DNA of 46,924 bases. Source: Bacilli bacterium. GTDB lineage: Bacteria; Bacillota_I; Bacilli_A; RF39; UBA660. A program made the translations under genes and the position numbers. The number at the start of each line of letters is the position of its first letter. The first letter of the stretch is position 1. The notes beneath the pieces are model-generated. The model was not told the DNA's origin and did not search any database. It saw only the letters and a program-made list of their open reading frames with translations. Of the stretch, positions 16,534 through 24,741 are shown one piece after another. The DNA is taken from assembly GCA_017936845.1 (NCBI GenBank), contig JAGBES010000019.1, forward strand, positions 1-46,924, in the 5' to 3' direction.

Positions 16534-16542
16534 ATTATAACA
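16534..16542 (-). promoter_or_regulatory. Extended -10 promoter of the C11 protease operon
   Basis: TGTTATAAT on the minus strand, 24 bp before the start codon; leader of about 18 nt with GGAG. Confidence 0.55.
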
Positions 16543-16619
16543 TATTTTATTTAAAAAATACATTATTTTCCAATTATATTTTAATAATTTTATTTCATAA
16601 TAAATAATGGGTGATATAA

Positions 16620-16808
16620 ATGAAAAAGAATAAAAAACAATCAAATATTACTAATAAAAGTAATAATCAAATAACTGATTGTAATTCAAAAAGTGTTTCA
16701 AATAAATCTAATAATAAAGTAACAGATAAAGAAAACATTGGTTTTAAAAATGAATCTAAGTCTTTTAAATTAGATGATAATGATGAACATTCTTTTGAAC
16801 TTAGATAA
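16620..16808 (+). CDS. 62-residue hydrophilic Asn/Lys/Ser-rich protein
   Basis: A small basic, fully hydrophilic protein with no membrane segment. It contains an imperfect internal repeat: NKSNNQITDCNSKSVS (14-29) and NKSNNKVTDKEN (30-41). It ends in a more acidic segment FKLDDNDEHSFELR. GGGTGAT stands before the ATG and a strong terminator follows, supporting expression. Small hydrophilic Asn-rich proteins of this kind occur in spore formers, sometimes as spore components, but I cannot match it to a named SASP or coat family. Low complexity makes any homology call unsafe. Confidence 0.6.
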   Translation: MKKNKKQSNITNKSNNQITDCNSKSVSNKSNNKVTDKENIGFKNESKSFKLDDNDEHSFELR

Positions 16809-16814
16809 GACCCA

Positions 16815-16840
16815 AAAAGAGATATTAATTATCTCTTTTA
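16815..16840. terminator. Bidirectional terminator
   Basis: AAAAGAGATA (16815-16824) pairs with TATCTCTTTT (16830-16839), giving a 10-bp stem between the 62-aa gene and the ZIP gene, whose stop codon lies in the right arm. Confidence 0.8.
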
Positions 16841-17584
16841 AAATACAAAATGACTAAAAAGTACAAATATAATACCTATTATAAATGAAATAAAAGTTAT
16901 TTTTTTATTTTTATAATTTAGTGATGTAGGTAATAATTCTGTTAAAGATATATACAACATAATTCCTGCAATTAAGGAAAATAATATTCCCATTAAAAAA
17001 TTATTTATAAGAGGTTTTAAAAATAAATAAGTTATTACAGCTCCTAAAACTTCCGATAATCCTGATATAAATGTATACAAGATAGCTTTTAATTTACTAT
17101 TTGTTGAATAATAAATTGGAACTGCTATACTTATACCCTCTGGTATATTATGAAGTGCTATTGCTATTGTAAGTGATATTCCAAGACTTATATTAGTATT
17201 ACTTGCCATAAACGTAGCCATACCTTCTGGTATATTATGCATTATAATAGCGAGCATTGATATTAAACCTACTTTATACAAATTATCATTATTATTTTCA
17301 GGAATATATTTTTTTATATAAAATGATAATATTATTCCTACATTAACACTTATTAATATTATTAAAATGAGTGGTACTAACTTAAATATATCATTAAGCA
17401 TATTATATGATTCTGGTAATAAATCTGTTAAAGATATTGTAAACATTACTGACGATGCAAAAGCTAAAGAAGAAATAATAATTTTATCTTTATTTTTTTT
17501 ATTTAAAAATATTACTATACTACCTATTAATGTAGAAAGACCAGCTATTAATGTAAGTAAAAATGATAATATTGTAGGATTCAT
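16838..17584 (-). CDS. ZIP-family metal transporter (ZupT-like)
   Basis: A 248-residue polytopic membrane protein with about eight spans. Two HNIPEG motifs, at residues 116-121 and 145-150, are the paired metal-binding signatures of spans 4 and 5 in the ZIP family; LLPES and LTELLP elements lie in other spans, as in ZupT. It would import zinc, and possibly iron or manganese. It is monocistronic; an AGGTGAT site precedes the ATG. No Zur or MntR-like operator is evident in the short upstream gap. Confidence 0.9.
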   Translation of the reverse strand: MNPTILSFLLTLIAGLSTLIGSIVIFLNKKNKDKIIISSLAFASSVMFTISLTDLLPESYNMLNDIFKLVPLILIILISVNVGIILSFYIKKYIPENNNDNLYKVGLISMLAIIMHNIPEGMATFMASNTNISLGISLTIAIALHNIPEGISIAVPIYYSTNSKLKAILYTFISGLSEVLGAVITYLFLKPLINNFLMGILFSLIAGIMLYISLTELLPTSLNYKNKKITFISFIIGIIFVLFSHFVF

Positions 17585-17636
17585 AAAATCACCTATTTAA
17601 TTATATGAAAATATTTATATTTTACTTATTTTCATT

Positions 17637-17666
17637 AAAAAATATTAGCAAAAACTAATATTTTTT
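17637..17666 (-). terminator. Terminator of the vanY-like gene
   Basis: A perfect 12-bp stem (17637-17648 with 17655-17666) around loop CAAAAA; A-rich on one side and T-rich on the other. It sits between vanY and the ZIP gene. Confidence 0.85.
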
Positions 17667-18819
17667 AATATTTACTTGTTATCCCTAAATATTCTTCTAA
17701 AGACAACCAATTACCATTATTATATAATTTAGTTGCAATATCTACTCCGACATATCTTATATGCCATGGTTCATACATGTAACCTGTTATAGATTCTTTT
17801 CCTTTAGGATATCTTATAATAAATCCATATTTATAACAATTATCATTCAACCATTTACCCTCTTTTGTATTTATAAATGATTGTTCTAAACTATTTATAT
17901 CAGCTGCAAGACCTGTTTGATGTTCAGAATGACCTGCTCTTGCTGAATATGTATCAGCTGCTGTTTTTCCATCTCTTTTTACATAATTATTATAAAGTGA
18001 GCTTTGAGTATTATATGATCTAAAACCACTTCTAATTTTTAAATTAATTCCTTCATTTAAAGCATCATTTTTCATTTTATTATAATTTGTCATAAATATA
18101 TTTAAAAGTGTACCTGGATTATACGAACTAGGTAAAGAATATGTTTTATTGGCTATTAATATACCATCTACATAATATATACCATTTTTTTGTTCAATTT
18201 TATAACCTTTACTAGATGTTCCTATTGTTTTAGTGACATTTGAATTATTAGTTATTGTAGTATTATTTACAACAACTTTTTCTTTTACAATAAGTTTAAA
18301 TTCTTTTGTCTCTTTATTATTACTTTTATCAGTAGCAACATATTTTAAATTATATTCTCCTTTTTTAGATATATCATAAATACCTTCTACTTTAATATCT
18401 ACTTTATCATAACTATTATCATTTACTTTAATATTTTTAAGTAAATCAATATTCTCTTTTTCATATATAGTAATATCTTTTACATTTTCTATAGAAGGTG
18501 CTACATCATCTATTACATTTAATTTAATAGTTATTTTTTTATTATTAAAGTTAAATATTCCCATATATGTTCCAGAATAATATGTTGTATTATTTTCTAT
18601 TATTATATCTTTCCAATCAATATTAATATCTTTTACTTTTTTTAAATCTTTATTATCTACATAAGCATTTATATTTGGTAATTCTTCCCCTATTTTTATA
18701 GTTAAATCTTTTTTATATGATATTTTATTTTGTTCTTCTTTATATTTAAATATTACTAATATTGATATGAATACTAAAATAATGAATAATACTATAAATA
18801 AATTTTTAATTTTTTTCAT
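17665..18819 (-). CDS. D-Ala-D-Ala carboxypeptidase, VanY family, with Ig-like N-terminal domains
   Basis: Membrane-anchored cell-wall peptidase. A signal-anchor (about 7-24) is followed by ~150 residues of Ig-like strand repeats (VIDDVAPSIENVKDITIYEKEN and GEYNLKYVATDKSNN are typical of DUF5011-type surface domains). The VanY/peptidase M15B domain follows with its zinc site complete: H300 and D307 in SEHQTGLAADI, H353 in EPWHIRYVG, and catalytic E350 beside it. It would trim the terminal D-Ala of peptidoglycan stem peptides. It stands alone, so a role in wall remodelling is more likely than a vancomycin cassette; no vanRS or vanHAX genes are near. Confidence 0.9.
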   Translation of the reverse strand: MKKIKNLFIVLFIILVFISILVIFKYKEEQNKISYKKDLTIKIGEELPNINAYVDNKDLKKVKDINIDWKDIIIENNTTYYSGTYMGIFNFNNKKITIKLNVIDDVAPSIENVKDITIYEKENIDLLKNIKVNDNSYDKVDIKVEGIYDISKKGEYNLKYVATDKSNNKETKEFKLIVKEKVVVNNTTITNNSNVTKTIGTSSKGYKIEQKNGIYYVDGILIANKTYSLPSSYNPGTLLNIFMTNYNKMKNDALNEGINLKIRSGFRSYNTQSSLYNNYVKRDGKTAADTYSARAGHSEHQTGLAADINSLEQSFINTKEGKWLNDNCYKYGFIIRYPKGKESITGYMYEPWHIRYVGVDIATKLYNNGNWLSLEEYLGITSKY

Positions 18820-18879
18820 TTGATCACCTACTATTAAAATAATTATATAATATTTATAAAAAAAATAAAAGATTAACCT

Positions 18880-19317
18880 TTATTTTAGACTACTATTTAT
18901 CATCCATTGTTCTTTTGTAAAAAACATTAAATTATCATTTAATATATTAATTGTATAATAATCATTTTCATTATTAAAATAAGCAATTAAATCATTTGTA
19001 TATTCTTTTAAAAAACTAAAATCATTATCTAATACTTCCATTACTTGTGTACCAGTATAATCCTGACTTTTCATTGATTTTATACTAGAAATATCTTCTA
19101 TCTTTTTTAATGAAGTTATTGGATATCCATTTAGCATTTTTATTCTTTCAGCTATATTATCATACATTATATCTATTTTTTCATAATATTCTTCTAGTTT
19201 TTTATGAATACTTCCAAAACTACTACCTATTATATTAAAATGCATGTTATATAAATTATTATTAAATACTTTTAAATTTGACATATATTCATTTAAAATA
19301 TCAATATTTTTATTCAT
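18880..19317 (-). CDS. dps: Dps-family DNA-protection / ferritin-like protein
   Basis: Mini-ferritin that oxidises and stores iron with hydrogen peroxide and shields DNA. All five ferroxidase-site residues of Dps keep their exact spacing: H26 (NMHFNIIG), H38, E42, D53 and E57 (DNIAERI), that is 12, 4, 11 and 4 residues apart as in E. coli Dps. The length of 145 residues is normal for the short Firmicute form. I place the start at ATG 19317, since the in-frame GTG at 19326 is part of AGGTGATTATA. A weak hairpin at ~18862-18886 overlaps the stop and may be its terminator. It is monocistronic. Confidence 0.88.
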   Translation of the reverse strand: MNKNIDILNEYMSNLKVFNNNLYNMHFNIIGSSFGSIHKKLEEYYEKIDIMYDNIAERIKMLNGYPITSLKKIEDISSIKSMKSQDYTGTQVMEVLDNDFSFLKEYTNDLIAYFNNENDYYTINILNDNLMFFTKEQWMINSSLK

Positions 19318-19362
19318 TATAATCACCTAATTTATATTATGAAATAAGTAATTTTTAGCAAC

Positions 19363-19389
19363 AAAAAATTAGGACTATTTCCTAATTTT
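19363..19389 (-). terminator. Terminator of the xerD-deoB-alkD operon
   Basis: AAAATTAGGA (19365-19374) pairs with TCCTAATTTT (19380-19389). On the minus strand TTTTTT follows. The stop codon of the alkD-like gene lies in the loop. Confidence 0.85.
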
Positions 19390-20082
19390 CTTTATTTTTT
19401 CTTTTTCTTCTATAGTAACTCTTTTAGAATCACATATTTTACTTATTGATTTATTAAGAGTAAATTTATCTAATTTATTATTTAATAAGTAGTTATATGT
19501 TTTTTCTTTAAATTTTATATAACATATAGATATTAACCATGCATTAGCCATTTTTACGTAATAATTATCTAATTTAATAGAATTACTGATTTTAAATATT
19601 TTATCTATATATTCTTCATTTATATAAAAATCAATTAATAATACTAATCCCATTCTAATATAAAAAGGATTATTTATTTTTAAATATTTTTCTATTAATT
19701 TATATCCTTCTTGATAATTCTTTTTAAATATCTTCATATTAGCACATACAATGTCATTTATAGCCCAATTAGTATTATAAGGTATAAAATTATCTAAAAG
19801 TTCTTTTACTTCATTAAAGTCTTTTAAATATCCAATTATTAAACCATGAATAATTATTTCTTCATAATACTTATGTTTATTTAGTTTTATAAAAGATTTA
19901 TAATCCCCTTTGCTTATCTTTTTTGCTATTTCTTTTAAAATTGGTGTTTTTATACCTATTAAATTATTATCTAATATTAGTTTTGAATGAAAGTTTTTAT
20001 AGTTTATATTTTGTAAGCTTTTTAAATATTTTATAAATTTTTCATATACTTTTTCATTCCATATAGTATTTTCTAAAATCAT
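19375..20082 (-). CDS. DNA alkylation repair protein (AlkC/AlkD-like HEAT-repeat)
   Basis: An all-helical 235-residue protein fitting the AlkD group of DNA glycosylases, which remove N3- and N7-alkylated bases by trapping the flipped nucleotide in a HEAT-like superhelix. Family features visible are GIKTPILKEIAKKI near residue 45, EEIIIHGLIIGYLK, NWAINDIVC (the Trp-Asp pair of the lesion pocket), FYIRMGLVLLI and YYVKMANAWLIS. It overlaps deoB by 4 bp (ATGA), so it is the last gene of the xerD operon. Its presence beside uvsE and rarA in this window adds to a repair-rich gene set. Confidence 0.85.
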   Translation of the reverse strand: MILENTIWNEKVYEKFIKYLKSLQNINYKNFHSKLILDNNLIGIKTPILKEIAKKISKGDYKSFIKLNKHKYYEEIIIHGLIIGYLKDFNEVKELLDNFIPYNTNWAINDIVCANMKIFKKNYQEGYKLIEKYLKINNPFYIRMGLVLLIDFYINEEYIDKIFKISNSIKLDNYYVKMANAWLISICYIKFKEKTYNYLLNNKLDKFTLNKSISKICDSKRVTIEEKEKIKKIRK

Positions 20083-21227
20083 TTTAAATTATCTAATATA
20101 CTATTTTCTTTAGATAATTTAAAATTATCTAATATAGTATTTCCTATTACATCAAAGCATTTAATTGTATCTAATTTTTTAGGATTTTTAAATCTTTTAG
20201 AATAAATTATAAGTGGTGTATATTCTCTTGTATGATCTGTTCCTATGTAGGTTGGATCATTACCATGATCAGCCGTTATCATAAGTAAGTCATCTTCTTT
20301 TAGATTATCTATTATTTTATCTAGATAATCATCAAATTCTTTTAATGCATTTCCATATCCTATTGGATCTCTTCTATGACCATATTTTGAATCAAAATCA
20401 TTTAAATTAGCAAAACATAAACCTTTGAATTCTTCTTTTTCTATCTCAATTATTTTTAAAATTCCATCTAAATTATCTTGTGTTTTTATACTTTTTGTAA
20501 TACCACAATTATTAAATACATCTGCTATTTTACCTATTGAAATAACCGAATAACCATTTTCTTTTAATTTATCAAGTGCTGTAGAATGAACAGGATTTAA
20601 AGCATAATCATGCCTATTAGCTGTTCTAGTAAAATTTCCATTGCTTCCTACATATGGTCTTGCAATAATTCTACCAATTTTATATTCTTCTTTTTTTGTA
20701 AATTCTCTTATTTCACTACATATTCTATATAATTCTTCTAATGGTATTATATCCTCATGTGCTGCTATTTGAAGAACTGAATCAGCAGATGTATAAACAA
20801 TAAGTTCTCCAGTTTTCATTTGTCTATCTCCTAATTCTTTTATTATTTCTGTACCACTTGCTACACAATTTCCAATTACTTTTCTACCACTTATTTCTTC
20901 TATTTTTTTTATTATTTCATCTGGAAATCCATTCATAAATGTTTTGAATGGTCTTTCTGTTACAATACCCATCATTTCTAAATGTCCTGTTAATGTATCT
21001 TTTCCATTACTTATTTCATCTAATTTTAAATGATAAGCATTTGCTTCTTCATTTTTATTTGCTATTAAATTAAACATTCCCATTTTTTTTAAATTTGGAT
21101 ATGTATTATTTGTCTTTTCTATAGCATGTTTAAATGTGTTAACTCCTACATCATTAAATAATTTAGAATCTTCTTTTTCACCAATTCCTACAGAATCCAA
21201 TACTATTAAAAATATTCGTTTAAACAT
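20079..21227 (-). CDS. deoB: Phosphopentomutase
   Basis: Interconverts ribose/deoxyribose 1- and 5-phosphates, linking nucleoside breakdown to the pentose pathway. Alkaline-phosphatase superfamily metal ligands are in place: D11 in VLDSVGIGE, the TADHGNDP motif and DHTREYTP near the C-terminus, with YTSADSVLQIAAHE in the middle. The length of 382 residues is typical. GGAG lies 7 nt before the ATG. It follows the 845-aa unknown by 4 bp and overlaps the alkD-like gene by 4. In Bacillus deoB (drm) directly follows xerD; here the large unknown is inserted between them. No purine nucleoside phosphorylase is adjacent. Confidence 0.95.
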   Translation of the reverse strand: MFKRIFLIVLDSVGIGEKEDSKLFNDVGVNTFKHAIEKTNNTYPNLKKMGMFNLIANKNEEANAYHLKLDEISNGKDTLTGHLEMMGIVTERPFKTFMNGFPDEIIKKIEEISGRKVIGNCVASGTEIIKELGDRQMKTGELIVYTSADSVLQIAAHEDIIPLEELYRICSEIREFTKKEEYKIGRIIARPYVGSNGNFTRTANRHDYALNPVHSTALDKLKENGYSVISIGKIADVFNNCGITKSIKTQDNLDGILKIIEIEKEEFKGLCFANLNDFDSKYGHRRDPIGYGNALKEFDDYLDKIIDNLKEDDLLMITADHGNDPTYIGTDHTREYTPLIIYSKRFKNPKKLDTIKCFDVIGNTILDNFKLSKENSILDNLK

Positions 21228-21231
21228 TTTA

Positions 21232-23769
21232 TCATCTCCTATTATGTTCCTTATTATCTAGTGCACTATAAAGTTCATAATTTAATTTAACTTTCATAAG
21301 TTCTCTTAAATACTCATCTTTTGCTCTTTTATCGTATGATAAACAAGCGGTTTTTAATGAAAAATCTTCTCTTAAAGCAATATACCAATCTTCATTGCAA
21401 ACAACATATATATAGTCATCTATATTTATATTACTATATTCTTGATTATTTTGTTTTAAACTATTATATTCAATTTCATTTATTCTTTCTTCTATTATTA
21501 ATTTATCTTGATTTTGTTCTTTAGAAAAAACATAATTTTTTTGTCTTGGAATCAAATATTCTATTTTAGGTCTATATTCTTTTATATTATTAGCATTTCC
21601 AACTAATATATAATTCACTATATCATTTTTAATAAAATCGCAATAAAAATTATTATCTATAATAGGAATATTTTTAATTTTTATTTTTTCATATTTGCTG
21701 TTATCATTAATATAATTATGAAGATTTGTTATAGTACAAAAATCTATTTTCTCTGTTTTATCACTTTTTTTTATTATTTCACTATAACATTTTTTTAATG
21801 CTTCTATTATTATTGGAATTGTATCTTTATTTATATTATCTGGATCTATACCATTTCCATATATTCCATTTCCATTTCTTATTATTGGACACATATAAAA
21901 ATTGTTATTATTATCCCAAATTCCAATAACATCTGAATATTTACTAGTTAAGGCATATTTATAAAATTCTCCTCCTAATGCTCCTGGTTTAAAACAACTT
22001 CCAACATCTATTCCACATGTAAGTAGTTCAATATCATTTTTATCTAAAACTTTATATCTAATATTATTTTTGGTTACTCCTTTTGCTTTAGGAATTGTAG
22101 ATGAATTTTTCTTTCTATTCTCTTTAAAAATTTTTTTAAATTCTTTTAATGCCTCATTTTCATTAATAGTTAAGTGTTTTTTAGAAATAATGGTTTTTGA
22201 TAAAGCACTTAAAGGAATATCTTTTTCATCTACATCTAAGTTAAATTTCAATATTTTATGAACATCCAATATATTTAATAATTCTTTTTCACTAAAAGTT
22301 TTTTTATTTTCTTTACATAGATTTAACATTCTATCTATTTTATCAAATTCATTTATAATATTTATTAATTCTACATCATAATTAAGTAATTGATTATTAA
22401 AAAACATTCTAAGCAAACAATCATTATCTTTTTTTTCATTATCAAGTAATAAGTCTCTAATTTTAGAATCCATTACTACATTACCATTCTGATCAAATTT
22501 AGTTAAAAAACAATCATATTCTGAAAATATATTAAATAATTCCTCACAAGTTAATGGATTTCTTTTTTTACTGTTATTTTGATAGTAATTAGCTGTATAA
22601 AATGATTTTATATTTTTTTCTCTTTCATTTATCTCATTTTTAATAGTTTCATTTAGATAATTTAACATTTTTTGATCATTTTTATATAAAGTATAATTTT
22701 CTTTTAATTGTTCAAATAAAGAATTTACATATACTGTATCACCATTTGAACTTATTTTTTTTATAAAACCTTTTTCATTATTTTGCAAAGCTTTTTTCAG
22801 TTTTTCTATAGTTTCATAACTATAAAATTCATCTTGATTATTTATTCTATAATTACGTCTTTCATATAAAAAATTAAAATTTGCAGCTTTTTCTAAACTT
22901 TTGTTAGTAGAATATGTAAAATTATCATTTATAACTTTTAATGCGTTATCTAATCCAAATAGACAATATAATTTAATAGCTGTTATAAATATTTTATCAT
23001 TATTATCATATTTTTCTTTTTCTTTTAATTTTTGAATTATTTTTATAACATGTTTATTATTTAATATTTCTAATAATTCTAAGGATATATTATATTTATC
23101 TTGATTTTCATCATTAAATATTTCCTCACTTACTACAATATTAAATTTATTATATATATATAATTGGTTATATGTTTTTACTCTATATAATTCAAATATA
23201 TTTCTATTTTTTAACAAAAAATTATAACTTATTTGTTTTGCTAATTCATCGTTATTAATATTAAAATCATTTTTAATTTTCTGAATTAATTGTTCAATGT
23301 AATAACTATTTTTTACATTATTTCTAAAATCATTATATAAATTATTTATATTTACAATTAATGAATTCTTAGAAAAAACATCATTGTTATAAATATAATT
23401 ATTTAAATTATTTATAAACAATTCATATACATCTTTATTCATTGATTTTACTATATTATAGAGTTCTATATCATTTAATTTTAAAAATGGTTCTATGTTT
23501 TTTATTACTTCGTACTGTGTATCATTATCAATTACATTAAATTTTATTTTTTGACTTTGAATGGATTTAAGAAGTTTAAAAAGTAATTCTTGATTTTCAA
23601 TAAAAAATTTTTTTAAATTTTTACTTAAAAAATTAAATGTGCTATTGATAATATGATTTTCTGCATTTTTAAATTCTTCTGATGAAATTAATTCTTCTAA
23701 TTCAGAATCTGACATATTTTGAATTTTTTTTATGTAATCTACTAGATTTAATTTAAATATTTCTTCCAT
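21232..23769 (-). CDS. Large protein of unknown function (845 aa) in the xerD-deoB operon
   Basis: Not recognised by name. No signal peptide and no membrane span, so it is probably cytoplasmic. Residues 1-550 are Asn/Lys/Glu-rich and predicted to be helical. Residues ~565-840 look like a separate globular domain: it opens IRYKVLDKNDIELLTCGIDV and GSCFKPGALGG (cysteines at 585 and 592), then YALTSKYSDVIGIWDNNNNF, RNGNGIYGNGID and later YIYVVCNEDWYIALR. The Gly-Ser-Cys-Phe then Gly-Gly-Glu pattern recalls a poorly characterised Cys-containing, GNAT-like domain in large bacterial proteins (LTLG..T.CF..GG.GE type), but this is memory of a pattern only. AGGAGG stands before the ATG; the gaps to xerD (10 bp) and deoB (4 bp) show co-transcription. 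A wholly new gene in a conserved operon is notable. Confidence 0.75.
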   Translation of the reverse strand: MEEIFKLNLVDYIKKIQNMSDSELEELISSEEFKNAENHIINSTFNFLSKNLKKFFIENQELLFKLLKSIQSQKIKFNVIDNDTQYEVIKNIEPFLKLNDIELYNIVKSMNKDVYELFINNLNNYIYNNDVFSKNSLIVNINNLYNDFRNNVKNSYYIEQLIQKIKNDFNINNDELAKQISYNFLLKNRNIFELYRVKTYNQLYIYNKFNIVVSEEIFNDENQDKYNISLELLEILNNKHVIKIIQKLKEKEKYDNNDKIFITAIKLYCLFGLDNALKVINDNFTYSTNKSLEKAANFNFLYERRNYRINNQDEFYSYETIEKLKKALQNNEKGFIKKISSNGDTVYVNSLFEQLKENYTLYKNDQKMLNYLNETIKNEINEREKNIKSFYTANYYQNNSKKRNPLTCEELFNIFSEYDCFLTKFDQNGNVVMDSKIRDLLLDNEKKDNDCLLRMFFNNQLLNYDVELINIINEFDKIDRMLNLCKENKKTFSEKELLNILDVHKILKFNLDVDEKDIPLSALSKTIISKKHLTINENEALKEFKKIFKENRKKNSSTIPKAKGVTKNNIRYKVLDKNDIELLTCGIDVGSCFKPGALGGEFYKYALTSKYSDVIGIWDNNNNFYMCPIIRNGNGIYGNGIDPDNINKDTIPIIIEALKKCYSEIIKKSDKTEKIDFCTITNLHNYINDNSKYEKIKIKNIPIIDNNFYCDFIKNDIVNYILVGNANNIKEYRPKIEYLIPRQKNYVFSKEQNQDKLIIEERINEIEYNSLKQNNQEYSNINIDDYIYVVCNEDWYIALREDFSLKTACLSYDKRAKDEYLRELMKVKLNYELYSALDNKEHNRR

Positions 23770-23779
23770 GATATACCTC

Positions 23780-24643
23780 CTAACTATGTGGATGATAATG
23801 ATAGTTTTCTTTTATAAAATTATTTGATACATTTGTATATATTTGTGTTGTTGAAATATCAGAATGTCCTAATAACTCCTGTATAGTTCTAAGATCTGCT
23901 CCATTTTCTAACATATGCGTAGCAAAACTATGTCTTAATGTATGAGGAGAAAAAGAAGCTTTTATATTTTTTTCTTTTGCTATTTTTTTTATTATTTTAA
24001 AAAAAGCTTGTCTTGTCATTAATGTTCCATGTGTACTTAAAAATAAATAATCTGTATTTTTTTTTATAAATTCTTTACGATAATTTTCTATATATATATT
24101 TAAATATTTTAATGCATAATCACCTACTGGTATTATTCTTTCTTTATTTCCTTTTCCCATTATTTTTAAAGAACAATTATTAATATTTAAATCATGTGTT
24201 TTTATATTTATAAGTTCACTTATTCTAATACCTGTTGAATACATCAATTCAAGCATTGCTTTATTTCTATAGTCATATTTATCTTTTAATTCAATATTTA
24301 ATAATTTATCCACTTCTTCTACTGATAATACTTTAGGTAATGTTTTTTTTGTTTTAGGTAATATTAAGAATTCAGCTGGACTTTCTTTTATAATTTCTTC
24401 TATTATTAAGTATTTATAAAATCCTCTAAATACTGTTATAAAATGGGATATTGTTTTTTCATTTTTTGTTTCTTTTTGTTTTTCAATAAATTTAAGTAAA
24501 TCTTTTTTATTTAATTGTGTAATTTCTTTATTTTTATAAAAATTTTTTAATTCTTTTAAATCGTTTTGATATGATTTAATTGTATTATTACTATATTTTT
24601 TATCTATAAGTAAATATTTTATATATTCTTCTATATATTTCAT
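23780..24643 (-). CDS. xerD: Tyrosine recombinase XerD
   Basis: Site-specific recombinase that, with XerC or alone, resolves chromosome dimers at dif at the septum. The 287-residue product has an N-terminal SAM-like core-binding domain (NTIKSYQNDLKELKNFY) and a catalytic domain with all active-site residues: R140 (TGIRISEL), K164 (GKGNKERI), H234 and R237 (HTLRHSF), H260 (LLGHSDI) and the nucleophile Y269 (TQIYTNV). Its operon position ahead of deoB matches Bacillus XerD/RipX rather than a mobile-element integrase, and no attachment repeats or cargo are seen. A GGGG site precedes the ATG. It is the first gene of the four-gene operon. Confidence 0.93.
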   Translation of the reverse strand: MKYIEEYIKYLLIDKKYSNNTIKSYQNDLKELKNFYKNKEITQLNKKDLLKFIEKQKETKNEKTISHFITVFRGFYKYLIIEEIIKESPAEFLILPKTKKTLPKVLSVEEVDKLLNIELKDKYDYRNKAMLELMYSTGIRISELINIKTHDLNINNCSLKIMGKGNKERIIPVGDYALKYLNIYIENYRKEFIKKNTDYLFLSTHGTLMTRQAFFKIIKKIAKEKNIKASFSPHTLRHSFATHMLENGADLRTIQELLGHSDISTTQIYTNVSNNFIKENYHYHPHS

Positions 24644-24716
24644 ATTATCTACCCCTTTAATTATATCAAATATTAAGTTATTTTTCTCTATTTTTTTATA
24701 TTTTTTAATTAATTTA

Positions 24717-24725
24717 TGTTAAAAT
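24717..24725 (+). promoter_or_regulatory. Extended -10 promoter of rarA
   Basis: TGTTAAAAT, 16 bp before the rarA ATG, giving a leader of about 10 nt that begins at the AGGTGAT ribosome site. Confidence 0.55.
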
Positions 24726-24741
24726 ATGTATAGGTGATGTT

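Noticed and set aside
17665-18819. Vancomycin-resistance vanY
   Set aside because: No vanRS, vanHAX or related genes nearby; M15B carboxypeptidases are ordinary wall-remodelling enzymes in Firmicutes.
23780-24643. Integrase of a mobile element
   Set aside because: All residues fit, but the gene sits in the xerD-deoB housekeeping context with no attachment repeats or cargo genes.
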